Numbered from the stretch's first letter, positions 1 to 8,605 are shown. The stretch: DNA of 64,000 nucleotides from DATFVB01 sp963714035 (GCA_963714035.1 OY970224.1:124001-188000), one strand, 5' to 3'. Made by a program: numbers and translations. Notes: generated from the letters alone by a model not told the origin.

Positions 1-25
1 AGATGATCGGCATTTCCCAGGTCAT
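1..25 (-). CDS. 5' end of an unidentified gene running out of the window
   Basis: An ATG at 25 on the minus strand is preceded at a good distance by a GAGGAG-type ribosome binding site (32-37). Only eight codons are inside the window, reading M-T-W-E-M-P-I-I. It lies downstream of the exbD genes in the same direction, but a hairpin at 47-61 separates them. Too little is visible to suggest a function. Confidence 0.3.
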
Positions 26-37
26 TCTCAGCTCCTC

Positions 38-61
38 ACAAAACGAGCCCGCCGAGCGGGC
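38..61 (-). terminator. putative Rho-independent terminator after the exbB-exbD operon
   Basis: On the minus strand a 6-bp GC stem (47-52 with 56-61, loop of three bases) is followed by TCGTTTTGT. It lies 34 bases past the stop of the last exbD. The T-tract is interrupted, so it may be a weak terminator. Confidence 0.45.
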
Positions 62-94
62 CCGTCAACGTTGATTTTCCGTACCGGGGCGGGG

Positions 95-532
95 TCAGTG
101 GACGGGAACCGGCTCCATGACGATGCCGATCTTCACGCCTTCGTCGGCGTTCTCCTTGTATCCGGTCGAGTTGCGGACCTTGTCCATGACGGTCATGGTC
201 TCGCCGTAGTTCGCGTTGTCGTCGACCGAGAAGAAGACGACCTTGTCCCGCCGGTTCTGCATGATCTGGCCGAGCTGCGTCGTCAGCGCCTGCAGCGTCA
301 TCTCCTGCTTGTTCAGGTAGATCTTCCGGTCGGCCGTGTACGAGACGACGAGCTGGTCGGGCGGCGGTTGCTGGATGACCGTGGGCGGAGCCTTCGGCGG
401 GATCGTCGCGTTGTAGCCCATCTGCGTCATCGGCTGGATGACGATGAAGATGATGAGGAGGACGAGGCAGACGTCGACGAGCGGCGTGACGTTGATCTCG
501 CTCCGGACGCTGCCGACTTTGCCCATTTCCAT
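95..532 (-). CDS. exbD: ExbD/TolR family biopolymer transport protein (second copy)
   Basis: The 145-residue protein has the family layout: a short cytoplasmic N-terminus, one membrane segment at about 18-37 containing the conserved Asp of the L-V-D-V-C motif, and a periplasmic domain. In the family this Asp carries protons in the ExbB-ExbD motor, which energises TonB or TolA. It follows another exbD by 27 bases and shares its N-terminal motif (R-S-E-I-N-V-T-P-L-V-D) but diverges in the periplasmic part, so the motor may be heteromeric or the two may serve different partners. It is the last gene of the tsaE-tonB-exbB-exbD-exbD operon. Confidence 0.92.
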   Translation of the reverse strand: MEMGKVGSVRSEINVTPLVDVCLVLLIIFIVIQPMTQMGYNATIPPKAPPTVIQQPPPDQLVVSYTADRKIYLNKQEMTLQALTTQLGQIMQNRRDKVVFFSVDDNANYGETMTVMDKVRNSTGYKENADEGVKIGIVMEPVPVH

Positions 533-559
533 GATCGTTCTCCCTCGCGCTTCAGCCGG

Positions 560-994
560 CTACTGCGCGGGCTTCTGCTTCTTGTCCGTGATGAGGCCGA
601 CGTTCTCGAACCCGGCGTCCTTCGCGACCCGCATCACGTCGCGGACGTCTTTCCAGGCGAGGCGCTCGTCGGCCTTGATGACGACCGGCCGCGTCGAGTT
701 GCGCTGGTAGTCCTCGTCCAATTTCTTCTCGAAATCGGCAACGGAGTAGGTATTGTCGCCGGAGTCGTCGTGGATACCGAGGACCGGCGGGCTCCCGTAC
801 TTCACGTTGAGGACGATCTGTTTCTGGTCCTCCGGCTTCTTCGACGGCTGGTCGGTTTTCGGGAGCGCGATGTCGCCCGTGCCGAGCATCGGCGTCACGA
901 CCATGAAGATGATGAGCAGCACGAGACAGACGTCGACGAGCGGCGTGACGTTGATCTCGCTCCGGATGTTTCCCTTGTCTCCACCGAGGTCCAT
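560..994 (-). CDS. exbD: ExbD/TolR family biopolymer transport protein (first copy)
   Basis: This 144-residue protein has a single N-terminal membrane helix (about 18-38) with the invariant Asp, followed by a periplasmic domain. In the family ExbD forms a proton-driven complex with ExbB to power TonB-dependent outer-membrane transport. It lies 21 bases after exbB and 27 bases before the second exbD. The periplasmic region contains a D-D-S-G-D stretch not seen in its neighbour. The assignment to Exb rather than Tol rests on the adjacent tonB. Confidence 0.92.
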   Translation of the reverse strand: MDLGGDKGNIRSEINVTPLVDVCLVLLIIFMVVTPMLGTGDIALPKTDQPSKKPEDQKQIVLNVKYGSPPVLGIHDDSGDNTYSVADFEKKLDEDYQRNSTRPVVIKADERLAWKDVRDVMRVAKDAGFENVGLITDKKQKPAQ

Positions 995-1015
995 GGATCC
1001 TCCCCTGGTTCCGGC

Positions 1016-1693
1016 CTAGGAAGCCCGGGCCGCGCCCTGCTTCTTGACGAAATAGTCGAGGAGCTCCGAGGCGGAGTTCGACATCTCGACCTGGAAGCGC
1101 TCGATCTTGTTCATGAAGAAGTTGAACATCCAGACCGCCGGGATCGCGACGAAGAGGCCGGCCGCGGTTGTCCAGAGAGCTTCGGCGATGCCGCCGGAGA
1201 CGCTCGCCAGGTTCCCGCCGCCCCCCTTTGAGATGCCCTCGAAGGAGTGGATGATGCCGACGACCGTTCCGAAGAGGCCGATGAACGGCGCGGTGGTCGC
1301 GATCGTCGCGAGCCCGCCGATGCCGCGCTTGAAGTCGGCCGTCACCATGAGCGCCTCGCGCTCGACGGCACGCTTGCCCGCCTCGACGACGTCGTGCCCG
1401 GGCACGTTCATCGTCCCCGCGTTCACCTCGTACTGGAACTCGTAGAGCCCGGCCGAGACGACGCGTGCGAGGTGGCTGTCCTTGTACTTCTTCGACTCGG
1501 CGATCGCGCCCGCGATGTTGTCCTGCTTGAGGAACGTCGTCACCTGGCGGGCGAAGAGGAGGGACTGCTTCTTCGCTTTCCCGAAGGTGATCAGGCGCTC
1601 GATCATCACGGTGATGGAGTAGATGGACAAGGCTCCCAGGATGATCACCACCGATCGGGCGATCCAGCTCATCGAGTTCCAAATTTCCAACAT
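1016..1693 (-). CDS. exbB: ExbB/TolQ/MotA family proton channel protein
   Basis: The 225-residue protein has three membrane segments at about 10-30, 115-145 and 160-185, with the MotA/TolQ/ExbB signature in the last two (A-P-F-I-G-L-F-G-T-V and the G-G-I-A-E-A-L family motif). It is the pentameric stator part of the inner-membrane motor that uses proton flow to energise TonB. The start ATG has an AGGAGG upstream, at a slightly long spacing. It sits between tonB and two exbD genes in one minus-strand transcription unit. Confidence 0.93.
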   Translation of the reverse strand: MLEIWNSMSWIARSVVIILGALSIYSITVMIERLITFGKAKKQSLLFARQVTTFLKQDNIAGAIAESKKYKDSHLARVVSAGLYEFQYEVNAGTMNVPGHDVVEAGKRAVEREALMVTADFKRGIGGLATIATTAPFIGLFGTVVGIIHSFEGISKGGGGNLASVSGGIAEALWTTAAGLFVAIPAVWMFNFFMNKIERFQVEMSNSASELLDYFVKKQGAARAS

Positions 1694-1734
1694 GATTAAA
1701 AAATCCTCCTCATCTTAATGCGCACGCGCGACAC

Positions 1735-2469
1735 TCAATGCAGCTGGAAGTTGACCGTGACCGTCAGGTACACGGAGACCGCGCGCCCGCTCAACGTCGC
1801 CGGGCGGTAGGTCCAGTGGGACACCGCGCGTTCGGCGGCGGCGTCGAGAAGCGGATTGACCGATTTCAGGACCTTGACGTCGGAAACCGTTCCGTCCGCG
1901 GTGATGATCGCCTCGAGGATCACGACGCCCTGCATGCGCGCTTTCCTCGCGGGCTCGGGGTAGACGGGCTCGACGCGATCCTTGAGGATCGGCGGCTTCA
2001 CGTCGCCGCCGACGCGGAGTGGCGCGCCGACCGTGCTCCCGGTCCCCCCGGGCGTTCCGCCGACGACGCCGCCCACCACGCCGCCCGGCACGCCTCCTTC
2101 GACGCCTCCCTCGACGCCCTCTCCCGGAGGGGCCTCGACGGGCTCCGGCGTCGGGAGCGGCTGCGGGATGACGTCCGGGATCACCGTCGGGGCCATCACC
2201 CGCTGCGGAATCTGCGGCGTCGGCTTCGGTTGCGTCTTCTGCGGCGCGGCCTTGGCGGCCGGCGGGGGAGGCGGAGGAGGCGGAGGCGGGGCGGCGGCGT
2301 AGAACTGCACGGGGATCGGGGGTTCGGGGACTTCCTCGACGAACCAGAGCGAGGCCGCGACGACCGTCCCGATCACGAGCGCATGGATGATCAGCGAGAC
2401 GGCGAACGTCAGGGGCCTCTTGCCCGTCCCCTTCCGGTGCTGCGATTCGATCAGCTGGTTTTCGAACAT
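1735..2469 (-). CDS. tonB: TonB family energy transducer
   Basis: The 244-residue protein has a short cytoplasmic N-terminus, one membrane anchor (about 20-43), a proline-rich periplasmic linker with a run of ten prolines, a glycine-rich stretch of V-E-G-G / V-V-G-G repeats (about 118-145), and a C-terminal TonB_C domain (about 155-244) with the V-Y-P-E-x-A-R motif. It transmits the ExbB-ExbD motor's energy to outer-membrane receptors. It starts 5 bases after the TPR gene stop, and exbB follows 41 bases later. No TonB-dependent receptor is present in the window. Confidence 0.93.
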   Translation of the reverse strand: MFENQLIESQHRKGTGKRPLTFAVSLIIHALVIGTVVAASLWFVEEVPEPPIPVQFYAAAPPPPPPPPPPAAKAAPQKTQPKPTPQIPQRVMAPTVIPDVIPQPLPTPEPVEAPPGEGVEGGVEGGVPGGVVGGVVGGTPGGTGSTVGAPLRVGGDVKPPILKDRVEPVYPEPARKARMQGVVILEAIITADGTVSDVKVLKSVNPLLDAAAERAVSHWTYRPATLSGRAVSVYLTVTVNFQLH

Positions 2470-2473
2470 GTTT

Positions 2474-3331
2474 CTATTTCCCCGCCCCCGCCGCGCTCTT
2501 GGCCGCCTTCTCGGCGGCCTTCTTCCGGTTGATCTCGATCGCCTTGTTCCGGTACTCGTCCGCCTTCGCCAGGTCCTCGGCGGCCTTCTGCGGATCGGTC
2601 TTCTGCTCGAGCTTCGCCTGCTCGCGGTAGAGGAGGTTGATGAACGCGAGCGCTTCGGGGTATTCGCCGTCGAGCGCGAGCGCCTTGTTCTCGGCGTCGA
2701 TTCCCTGCGTGATCACCTGCTGGCGCTGCTCGTCGTTCAAGTCGGGGTAGTTGTGGGCCTTGTCCCAGGCCTGGGCGCCGATCGTCTCGTACGTTTCCTT
2801 CTTCGGCCCGGTGATCTTCATCGCCTCTTCCATCATGCGGACGCCGTTGGGAAAGTCCGCCTTCTGGAAATAGAGGCTCGCCATCGTCTCCTTCGCCTTC
2901 GCGTCTTCCGGATGCTGCTGGCTGTACGTCTGGAAGAAGGCGAGAGCGTCGTCGACGCGCTTGGCGTTCAGGTACATCGTGACGAGGTACTCGGGCGCCT
3001 TCTTGTCGTCCGGGTAGGCTTCGACGTACTTCCGGAGATAGTCGATCGCCTTCTGGGCGTACTCGAGATCCTTCGGATGCGTCGACCCGGGCTGGTACAT
3101 CCCCATGTAGGCCAGTCCGATGTTCTTGTAGATTTTCTTCTCGCCGGGGTCGAGCTGGAGCGCGCGGTCGTATTTCGCGAGCGCCGTGTCGTACTTGCCG
3201 ACGCGGAAGAGATCGTTGCCCGCGCGGATCTCGCTTCGGGACTGGAACTTGTCGCACGCCGCGGCGGAGAGCAGGATCGCCAGACCACAGACGGTCCAGG
3301 TCTTGCGCCGGAAGGACCCGTTCGGTTTCAT
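2474..3331 (-). CDS. TPR-repeat protein, probable lipoprotein
   Basis: The 285-residue protein has a hydrophobic N-terminus ending in A-A-A-C (Cys 26), compatible with but not a perfect lipobox, so it is probably exported or lipid-anchored. About five tetratricopeptide repeats fill residues 30-260. They are followed by a Lys/Ala-rich tail. The start ATG overlaps the upstream DUF502 stop by 4 bases. Its place in front of tonB-exbBDD suggests a scaffold for that envelope complex, which is inference. Confidence 0.8.
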   Translation of the reverse strand: MKPNGSFRRKTWTVCGLAILLSAAACDKFQSRSEIRAGNDLFRVGKYDTALAKYDRALQLDPGEKKIYKNIGLAYMGMYQPGSTHPKDLEYAQKAIDYLRKYVEAYPDDKKAPEYLVTMYLNAKRVDDALAFFQTYSQQHPEDAKAKETMASLYFQKADFPNGVRMMEEAMKITGPKKETYETIGAQAWDKAHNYPDLNDEQRQQVITQGIDAENKALALDGEYPEALAFINLLYREQAKLEQKTDPQKAAEDLAKADEYRNKAIEINRKKAAEKAAKSAAGAGK

Positions 3332-3933
3332 TCGCGGTTCGCTCCTGCGTTTTTCTTTTCCGGTGCCACGAAGCCGCCGGAAACTACGAGTTTAACCCCT
3401 TCCTCGACCGAGAAGCCAGGATCGAGCAACTCCTCCTCCGGAACGACGACGACGGTCCCGCTCGTCGGATTGAGCGCGGCGGGAATGAGCACCGAAACCC
3501 ATTTCCGATTGCCCCCGGCGGGAGACATCCAGTCCAGCCGGGAGGTCAGGAAGCCGATCGCGTAGACCCCGCGGCGGGGGTACTCGATCAGCACCACTCT
3601 TTTCAAACCCCCGCCCCCGGGCGAGAGCGCCGTAACCATTTGGCGCGACGCAGTGTAGACGCTCTTGACCAGCGGCGTATTCTCTAGAATTTTCGAGACG
3701 TAAGCAAGAATTTTTTTGCCGGCAACATTCGATGCGACCGCTCCCACCGCGATGATGAGCAAAATCGAAACCACGAGCCCGACCCCGGGAACGTGGCGGC
3801 CGATCGCGCGGTCCGCCGCCGGCCCGAGGAGCCCGTCGAACAGATTGAAAAGAAACCGGAAGAACCAGTAGGTTAGGGCGAGCGGAAGGAGCGTCAGGAC
3901 GCCGGTGACGAAGCTCCGGCGGACGGCGTTCAC
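3328..3933 (-). CDS. DUF502 family membrane protein
   Basis: The 201-residue protein has two N-terminal membrane helices (about 8-30 and 50-72), an L-E-N-T-P-L-V-K-S-V-Y motif and a soluble C-terminal half, as in DUF502 proteins. The function of this family is not established. I place the start at a GTG at 3933 because it overlaps the tsaE stop as GTGA, the commonest gene junction here; a longer reading would run through the tsaE frame. The stop overlaps the TPR gene by 4 bases. Confidence 0.85.
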   Translation of the reverse strand: MNAVRRSFVTGVLTLLPLALTYWFFRFLFNLFDGLLGPAADRAIGRHVPGVGLVVSILLIIAVGAVASNVAGKKILAYVSKILENTPLVKSVYTASRQMVTALSPGGGGLKRVVLIEYPRRGVYAIGFLTSRLDWMSPAGGNRKWVSVLIPAALNPTSGTVVVVPEEELLDPGFSVEEGVKLVVSGGFVAPEKKNAGANRE

Positions 3934-4367
3934 TCGCCCTCCCGGTCGATGCGGATCGTGCGCCGCGCCGCGGCCGGCCCCTCGATCGAGACGCGGTAGC
4001 GGAACCTCAGAAGGCGCGCCGCGCTCCGGTTCGGCCACTCGACGGCCGCGATCTTCCCGGCGAGGAGGTCGGGGAGCCCGATCTCGCGGAGCTCCTTTTC
4101 GTCGTCGGCGATCCGGTAGAGGTCGAGGTGGACCAATCCGGTCCGGGCGCAGTCGTATTCGTGGAGGATCGCGAACGTGGGGGACGCCACACCGCGAGGC
4201 TCCCCGCCGAGCCCTTCGGCGAGCCCGCGCACGAAGACGGTCTTCCCGATCCCGAGCGGGCCCGAGAGCGCGACGACGTCCCCGGCCCGGAGCTCCGTGG
4301 CGAGGCCGCGCCCGACGGCGCGCGTCTCGTCCTCTCCCGCGGATTCGAACTGCGCCGGAAAGTCCAC
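3930..4367 (-). CDS. tsaE: tRNA threonylcarbamoyladenosine biosynthesis ATPase TsaE
   Basis: The 145-residue protein contains the P-loop G-P-L-G-I-G-K-T, the S-P-T-F motif and the conserved H-L-D-L-Y-R motif, so it is TsaE, the ATPase that works with TsaB and TsaD to make t6A37 in tRNA. tsaB and tsaD are not adjacent. A longer frame to 4460 runs into the inverted-repeat element, so I chose the GTG at 4367, which lies 8 nt after a TAGGAT hexamer. It heads the operon that continues with DUF502, TPR and tonB-exbBDD. Confidence 0.9.
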   Translation of the reverse strand: MDFPAQFESAGEDETRAVGRGLATELRAGDVVALSGPLGIGKTVFVRGLAEGLGGEPRGVASPTFAILHEYDCARTGLVHLDLYRIADDEKELREIGLPDLLAGKIAAVEWPNRSAARLLRFRYRVSIEGPAAARRTIRIDREGE

Positions 4368-4374
4368 GGGCGCG

Positions 4375-4380
4375 ATCCTA
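4375..4380 (-). promoter_or_regulatory. -10 element of tsaE, leaderless type
   Basis: TAGGAT reads on the minus strand and ends 8 nt before the tsaE GTG. Its first two bases come from the terminal inverted repeat of the neighbouring element, so the insertion seems to have built part of this promoter. Confidence 0.45.
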
Positions 4381-4656
4381 GCAGGCTGCTGAAAAACGAA
4401 TCCGGGCAGCGTGTCGCCAGCCTTGCAGATCGTTCGCAGAATCGAGCAGGGCGCCGGCAAGAAGAGGTCTCACGCCCAGTCTGGATTGTGCGCGAACGAC
4501 AAGACTCGCGCCACCAGGAGGTTGCGGCGGTGCGGGCTCGTCCGCGGCGTTGCCGCGGCTGGAAGATGCTTCCGGCATCGCCTTCGCCGCGGCGTCTTGC
4601 ACTCGAACCCGCGGCGCTCGCAACGCTGCCACGGACCCTTTTTCATCAACCTGCTA
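4379..4656. mobile_element. 278-bp non-coding element with 18-bp terminal inverted repeats (MITE-like)
   Basis: The left end (4379-4396) reads tagcaggctgctgaaaaa. The right end (4639-4656) is its inverse with two mismatches. The interior has no convincing gene; an 84-codon frame inside has no recognisable domain. The element exactly fills the gap between nnrD and tsaE: the TAG at its right end is the nnrD stop codon, and its left end contributes to the tsaE -10 box. No target-site duplication is obvious. A non-autonomous transposon remnant is the simplest reading. Confidence 0.6.
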
Positions 4657-6168
4657 TTCGAACGAACGGAGCACGCCGGCGACGGCGTCGGCGACCTCCG
4701 AGGCGAGCGTGCCGCGCTCCCCGCGGATCTCCCCCGCGGCCTCGCCGGCCTGTCCGTGGACGAAGACGGCCGCGACCGCGGCGTCCGCGGCCTCGAGCCC
4801 CTGCGCGAGGAACGCCGCGCCGACGCCGGCGAGGACGTCGCCGGTGCCTCCCTTCGCCAGGGCCGGCGATCCGGTCGGATTGAGCCAGAGGAATCCGCCC
4901 GGGGACGCCGTGATCGTGCCCGCGCCCTTCAACACCGCGACCGCCCGGGACCGGCGGGCGAGCTCGGCCGCGGCGCGGGGCCGGTCGCGCTGGATCTCGG
5001 CCGCGCCCGACCCGAGGAGGCGCCCCGCCTCGCCGGGATGGGGCGTGATGACCGTCGGCGCCCGGCGGCGGAACGCCTCGGGATCGCCCGCGAACGCGTT
5101 CAGGGCGTCCGCGTCGAAGAGCGCGGCCACACCCGACTTCTGAACCGCGCGGATCGCCCGGCGCGCGCCGTCGCCCGTGCCGAGGCCCGGCCCGACGGCG
5201 GCGGCGTCGCACGACCGCAGGAGCGGCTCCAGCGCGTCGGCGGCGTCCGCCGCGAGCGCGCCTTCGTCGTCCGGCAGGGGCAGCGTCATCGCTTCGGGAA
5301 GCCGCGCGAGGAACCCGCGCTCGATCGACGCCGGGCAGGCGATCGTGACGAGGCCGGCCCCCGCGCGAAGCGCGCCGAGCGCGGCGAGCATCGCGGCGCC
5401 CGCCTTCCCGCCGCTGCCGGCGACGATCGCGACGCGGCCGGCGTCTCCCTTGTGCGCGTCGGGAGCCCGCCGCGGAAAGAGCGGGGCGATCTCCGCGCGG
5501 CCGATCATCGAGAAACGGTGCGAGCGCGTCTCGAGAAGCGCGTCCGGAATGCCGATGTCGACGACCGCGATCTCGCCGCAGAGAGCGCGCGCCGGGTAGA
5601 GCGCATGGCATCGCTTGAGCGCCGCGATGGCCCCCGTCGCGCGCGCGTGGACGGCGGGGCCGAAGACGTCGCCCCGATCGCCGGAGAGGCCGGAGGGGAC
5701 GTCGACCGCGAGGATCGGTCTTCCGCACGCGTTCGCCGACTCGACGAGACGGCGGGCCGCGCCGGAGAGCGGCCGCGAAAGGCCGGTTCCGAAGAGCGCG
5801 TCGACGACGAGGTCGGCATCGGCGAGCGCCCGGAGGGCCTCCCGCGCCGGGATCGACGGGAGCTCGCGCTCGCGCGCCGCCTTCCAGTTGGAGAGCGCGT
5901 CGCCCCGGAAGCGCTCCGGCTTCTCGAGCGTCACGATGGTCGCGGCGATCCCGCGCGCGTGGAAGAGGCGCGCCGCGGCGAGCCCGTCGCCTCCGTTGTT
6001 GCCCGGCCCGCAGAGGACCGCGATCCGCTGCGCGGCCGGAAAGAGGTCGGCGGCGAGCGCGACGATCCCTTCGGCGGCGCGCTCCATCAGGAACAGCGAC
6101 GGAATCCTCTCCTTCCGCTGCGCCGCGCGGTCGACGGCGGCCATCTGGGCGTTCGTGAGGATCCTCAT
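4654..6168 (-). CDS. nnrD: bifunctional NAD(P)H-hydrate epimerase / ADP-dependent dehydratase
   Basis: The 504-residue protein joins an N-terminal epimerase domain (about 1-215, with G-N-N-G-G-D-G) and a C-terminal ADP-dependent NAD(P)H-hydrate dehydratase domain (about 225-500, with the A-K-G-G-T-G-D-V-L-A-G motif). Together they repair damaged hydrated NADH and NADPH. The ATG start overlaps the DUF2064 stop by 4 bases. The TAG stop lies inside the terminal repeat of the adjacent element, so the insertion may have slightly altered the C-terminus. Confidence 0.93.
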   Translation of the reverse strand: MRILTNAQMAAVDRAAQRKERIPSLFLMERAAEGIVALAADLFPAAQRIAVLCGPGNNGGDGLAAARLFHARGIAATIVTLEKPERFRGDALSNWKAARERELPSIPAREALRALADADLVVDALFGTGLSRPLSGAARRLVESANACGRPILAVDVPSGLSGDRGDVFGPAVHARATGAIAALKRCHALYPARALCGEIAVVDIGIPDALLETRSHRFSMIGRAEIAPLFPRRAPDAHKGDAGRVAIVAGSGGKAGAAMLAALGALRAGAGLVTIACPASIERGFLARLPEAMTLPLPDDEGALAADAADALEPLLRSCDAAAVGPGLGTGDGARRAIRAVQKSGVAALFDADALNAFAGDPEAFRRRAPTVITPHPGEAGRLLGSGAAEIQRDRPRAAAELARRSRAVAVLKGAGTITASPGGFLWLNPTGSPALAKGGTGDVLAGVGAAFLAQGLEAADAAVAAVFVHGQAGEAAGEIRGERGTLASEVADAVAGVLRSFE

Positions 6169-6899
6169 GCGCCGACCGCCGTCCGGATCGTCCGGAGGAC
6201 CTCCCACGTGCGGGCCGGGAATCCGGGAGAAGACGGGTCGCTCGCGGCGAGCTCGCGGGCGAGGATGCCGAGGTCGGCCGGCTCGTCGACGTCGCCGGTC
6301 TCGGGAAACCGGGTGAACTCGACCCCGCGCGCCGCCGCCCGCGCGAGGGTCTGCGCGAGAACGAGCGGAGTCGACCAGGCGATCTCCTCGAAGAGGAAGG
6401 CGGCGGGCGCGCCCCCGGACGCGAGCCGTTCGCCGGCTGATCGCGAGACCAGGATCGCGGCGTAGCCCCCATCCCGCGCCGGCCAGACGGCGTTCTCCTC
6501 GCGGAGAAAACCGCCGACGTGCTCCGCCGGGAGCGCGGGATGGTCCGTGCCGATCGCGGCGACGCGCCCGTAGCGGGCGAATTCCCGGGCGAAGGCGCGC
6601 GAAAGCCGCGAGCCGAGGTCGCCTTCTCCCTGGGGCTCGATTCGCCACGGCGGGGGGAAGACGGCCGCCCAGTAGGGCTCGTCGGGCGTATCGGCGGCGA
6701 CGACCGGCGCGCAGCCGGAAACGGCGCGCCATCGCATCGCGGCGTCGCGCAGGAACGCGTCGGCGAGCGCGGCGGCCGCGTCGGAACCGATCGCGCGGGC
6801 GAGCCGCGTCTTCACGCGTCCGGGAACGGGGAGCTTCGCGAAGAGGAGGAGGGCGGTCCCGCCGGCGGGAGGCGAGTCGCCGGAGTCGCGCGGCGGCAT
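6165..6899 (-). CDS. DUF2064 / TIGR04282 family glycosyltransferase-like protein
   Basis: This 244-residue protein starts its conserved region with L-L-L-F-A-K-L-P-V-P-G-R-V-K-T-R-L, the nucleotide-binding motif of the CofC/MobA-like DUF2064 family, and has I-G-T-D-H-P-A-L and R-D-G-G-Y motifs further on. The family is annotated as putative glycosyltransferase or nucleotidyltransferase, and the substrate is unknown. It starts 7 bases after the VWFA protein stop and overlaps nnrD by 4 bases. Confidence 0.85.
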   Translation of the reverse strand: MPPRDSGDSPPAGGTALLLFAKLPVPGRVKTRLARAIGSDAAAALADAFLRDAAMRWRAVSGCAPVVAADTPDEPYWAAVFPPPWRIEPQGEGDLGSRLSRAFAREFARYGRVAAIGTDHPALPAEHVGGFLREENAVWPARDGGYAAILVSRSAGERLASGGAPAAFLFEEIAWSTPLVLAQTLARAAARGVEFTRFPETGDVDEPADLGILARELAASDPSSPGFPARTWEVLRTIRTAVGA

Positions 6900-6900
6900 G

Positions 6901-6916
6901 GGGGTCCTAGGACCCC
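6901..6916. repeat. perfect 16-bp palindrome at the VWFA stop codon
   Basis: GGGGTCCTAGGACCCC spans the TAG stop of the VWFA gene and ends 2 bases before the DUF2064 ATG. In mRNA it could form a hairpin between the two genes, or it may be a protein-binding site. Confidence 0.5.
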
Positions 6917-8598
6917 TTCTTCTCCGTCGGGAGGACCGAAACGAACACGCCCTTCTGGGCGTAGGAGACGGCGTTGGAGACGCCGTCGCGGACCGCGACC
7001 GAGAGCCGCTGCGCGCCGGGGATCATGATGAGCTGCACGTCGTAGCCGTACAGCTTCTTCTTCGCGGAATCGTACGACTTCAGCGGCACCTTGATCTCGA
7101 GGGGCCGGATCTGGAGGTCCGACTGCTTGCCGTCGGAATCGAGGACCACGAAGTAGATGTAGAGCCGTCCCCGGTAGTCGTTGCCGTCGGGGATCATCGT
7201 CACGTTCTCGAGCGGAATCGACATCCGCACCGGGACGAGGTAGTTCTCGGCCGAGTACCCCTTCGGCTCTCCCACCGCGATCGTGAACTGCAGCGGGTTG
7301 TCCGTCCGGGGAAACGTCAGCGCCGCGGTCACGGCTTCGGCGGTCCGCGTCTCGATGGTCTTCTCCATGTAGCCCGAGCGGTAGCGGGCGCGAAGCCCCG
7401 GCCGGTTGAGCTTCACCTCGATCTGGTGGGGCCGGTCGACCGCCCCGCGGGTGGAGCGATAGCCGAGCGAGTAGAAGTCGGAAAAGTCCTTCGCGATCTC
7501 GTCGAGCTCCTGCCTCGGGTCGTTGGTGTTGACGGCCGCGATCCCGCCGGTCTCGCGCGCCAGCGTCTGCAGCGGCTCCTGGTAGTTCTGGCGCATGAAG
7601 AAGGTCGACGGGCGGCTGTCCATCGAGCCGCGCTCGGCGGAGACGTTCTCGTCCGCCTGGAGACCGGCCGCGTCGATCATGTAGAGCGTGACTCCCTGGG
7701 CGTTGGCCTCTTTCACGAGCGAGAGATACGACGCCGTCCGGTCGAACGTGAACGCTTCGGCCGCGGCCTGGGAGGCCTGGAACTTCGTCTGGATCGTGTC
7801 GAAGAACTCCTGACCGACGACCTGCGGGAGGCCGTCGGAGACGTAGATCAGGATCTTCCGCCCCTCGACGCCGGCGAGCCCGGTGATCGTCGTCTTGAGG
7901 CCGTCGAGCGACTGGCGGAGGTCGTCGTCCATGGAGCGGCTGACTTCTTCGGCATAGTTGATCGCCTGTCCCTGATCCTGCACGTCGTTGATCTTCTGCA
8001 GGGTGTCCTCGCGCTCGGAAACCATCGTCTGGCCGCCGCCGGAATCGCCGGCGATCTGCTCGAGGGCGCCCACGATGAGACCCTTCTCGGTGGTGAACTT
8101 CTGCCGGACCTTGAGGGAGCGGTTGAAGGTCACGACCATCCCTTCGGCGTTGGGCCCGATCGCCTTGTCGATGAAGTCGTAGACGCTCCGGAAGACGCGC
8201 GTGCGGTGGAGCGGGTGGATGTTGAGGTTGTCCACGTAGATGACGTACTTGGCCCTCAGCGCGGGGGGAACCACTTCCGCCGGGGCGGACGCCTTCTCGG
8301 GCTCGGTCAGGGAGATGGCGGTGCCGTCGGCGAGGATCGCGTGCCCGCCGGTGACGGCGTAGAAGTTCGTGAGCGGCTGGGGGATCCCGTCCTCGAAAAC
8401 CTGGAAGTCTTCCTTCTTGAGGCCGGGGACCCTTTTCCCGTGGGAATCGGTGACGATGACCTCGACGTTCGTGACCGCGACCGTGACGTTCTCCGAAAGG
8501 GGCGGGAGCTCCGCCGTCTTTGGCGCGCCCTGCGCGAAGAGCACCCCCGCCGCGGCCAGGGCGGCGGCGGCGATCGCCGGAAACCGGAGACGAGACAT
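6907..8598 (-). CDS. secreted protein with VWFA-related Acidobacterial domain
   Basis: The 563-residue protein has a signal peptide (about 1-22, ending A-Q-G-A). An N-terminal beta domain follows with the motif V-T-D-S-H-G-K-x-V-x-G-L-x-x-x-D-F-x-V-x-E-D-G, typical of the family TIGR calls VWFA-related Acidobacterial domain. A von Willebrand A domain spans about 105-330, with Y-V-D-N-L-N and V-S-D-G-L. The C-terminal 150 residues look beta-rich. Function is unknown. Two ATGs are possible (8607 and 8598); I chose 8598 because the first lies inside the -10 box. It heads the operon with DUF2064 and nnrD. Confidence 0.85.
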   Translation of the reverse strand: MSRLRFPAIAAAALAAAGVLFAQGAPKTAELPPLSENVTVAVTNVEVIVTDSHGKRVPGLKKEDFQVFEDGIPQPLTNFYAVTGGHAILADGTAISLTEPEKASAPAEVVPPALRAKYVIYVDNLNIHPLHRTRVFRSVYDFIDKAIGPNAEGMVVTFNRSLKVRQKFTTEKGLIVGALEQIAGDSGGGQTMVSEREDTLQKINDVQDQGQAINYAEEVSRSMDDDLRQSLDGLKTTITGLAGVEGRKILIYVSDGLPQVVGQEFFDTIQTKFQASQAAAEAFTFDRTASYLSLVKEANAQGVTLYMIDAAGLQADENVSAERGSMDSRPSTFFMRQNYQEPLQTLARETGGIAAVNTNDPRQELDEIAKDFSDFYSLGYRSTRGAVDRPHQIEVKLNRPGLRARYRSGYMEKTIETRTAEAVTAALTFPRTDNPLQFTIAVGEPKGYSAENYLVPVRMSIPLENVTMIPDGNDYRGRLYIYFVVLDSDGKQSDLQIRPLEIKVPLKSYDSAKKKLYGYDVQLIMIPGAQRLSVAVRDGVSNAVSYAQKGVFVSVLPTEKKGS

Positions 8599-8605
8599 TT
8601 GCGAC

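Noticed and set aside
4378..4632. An 84-codon frame inside the inverted-repeat element
   Set aside because: No domain, no ribosome binding site, and it lies within a non-coding repeat.
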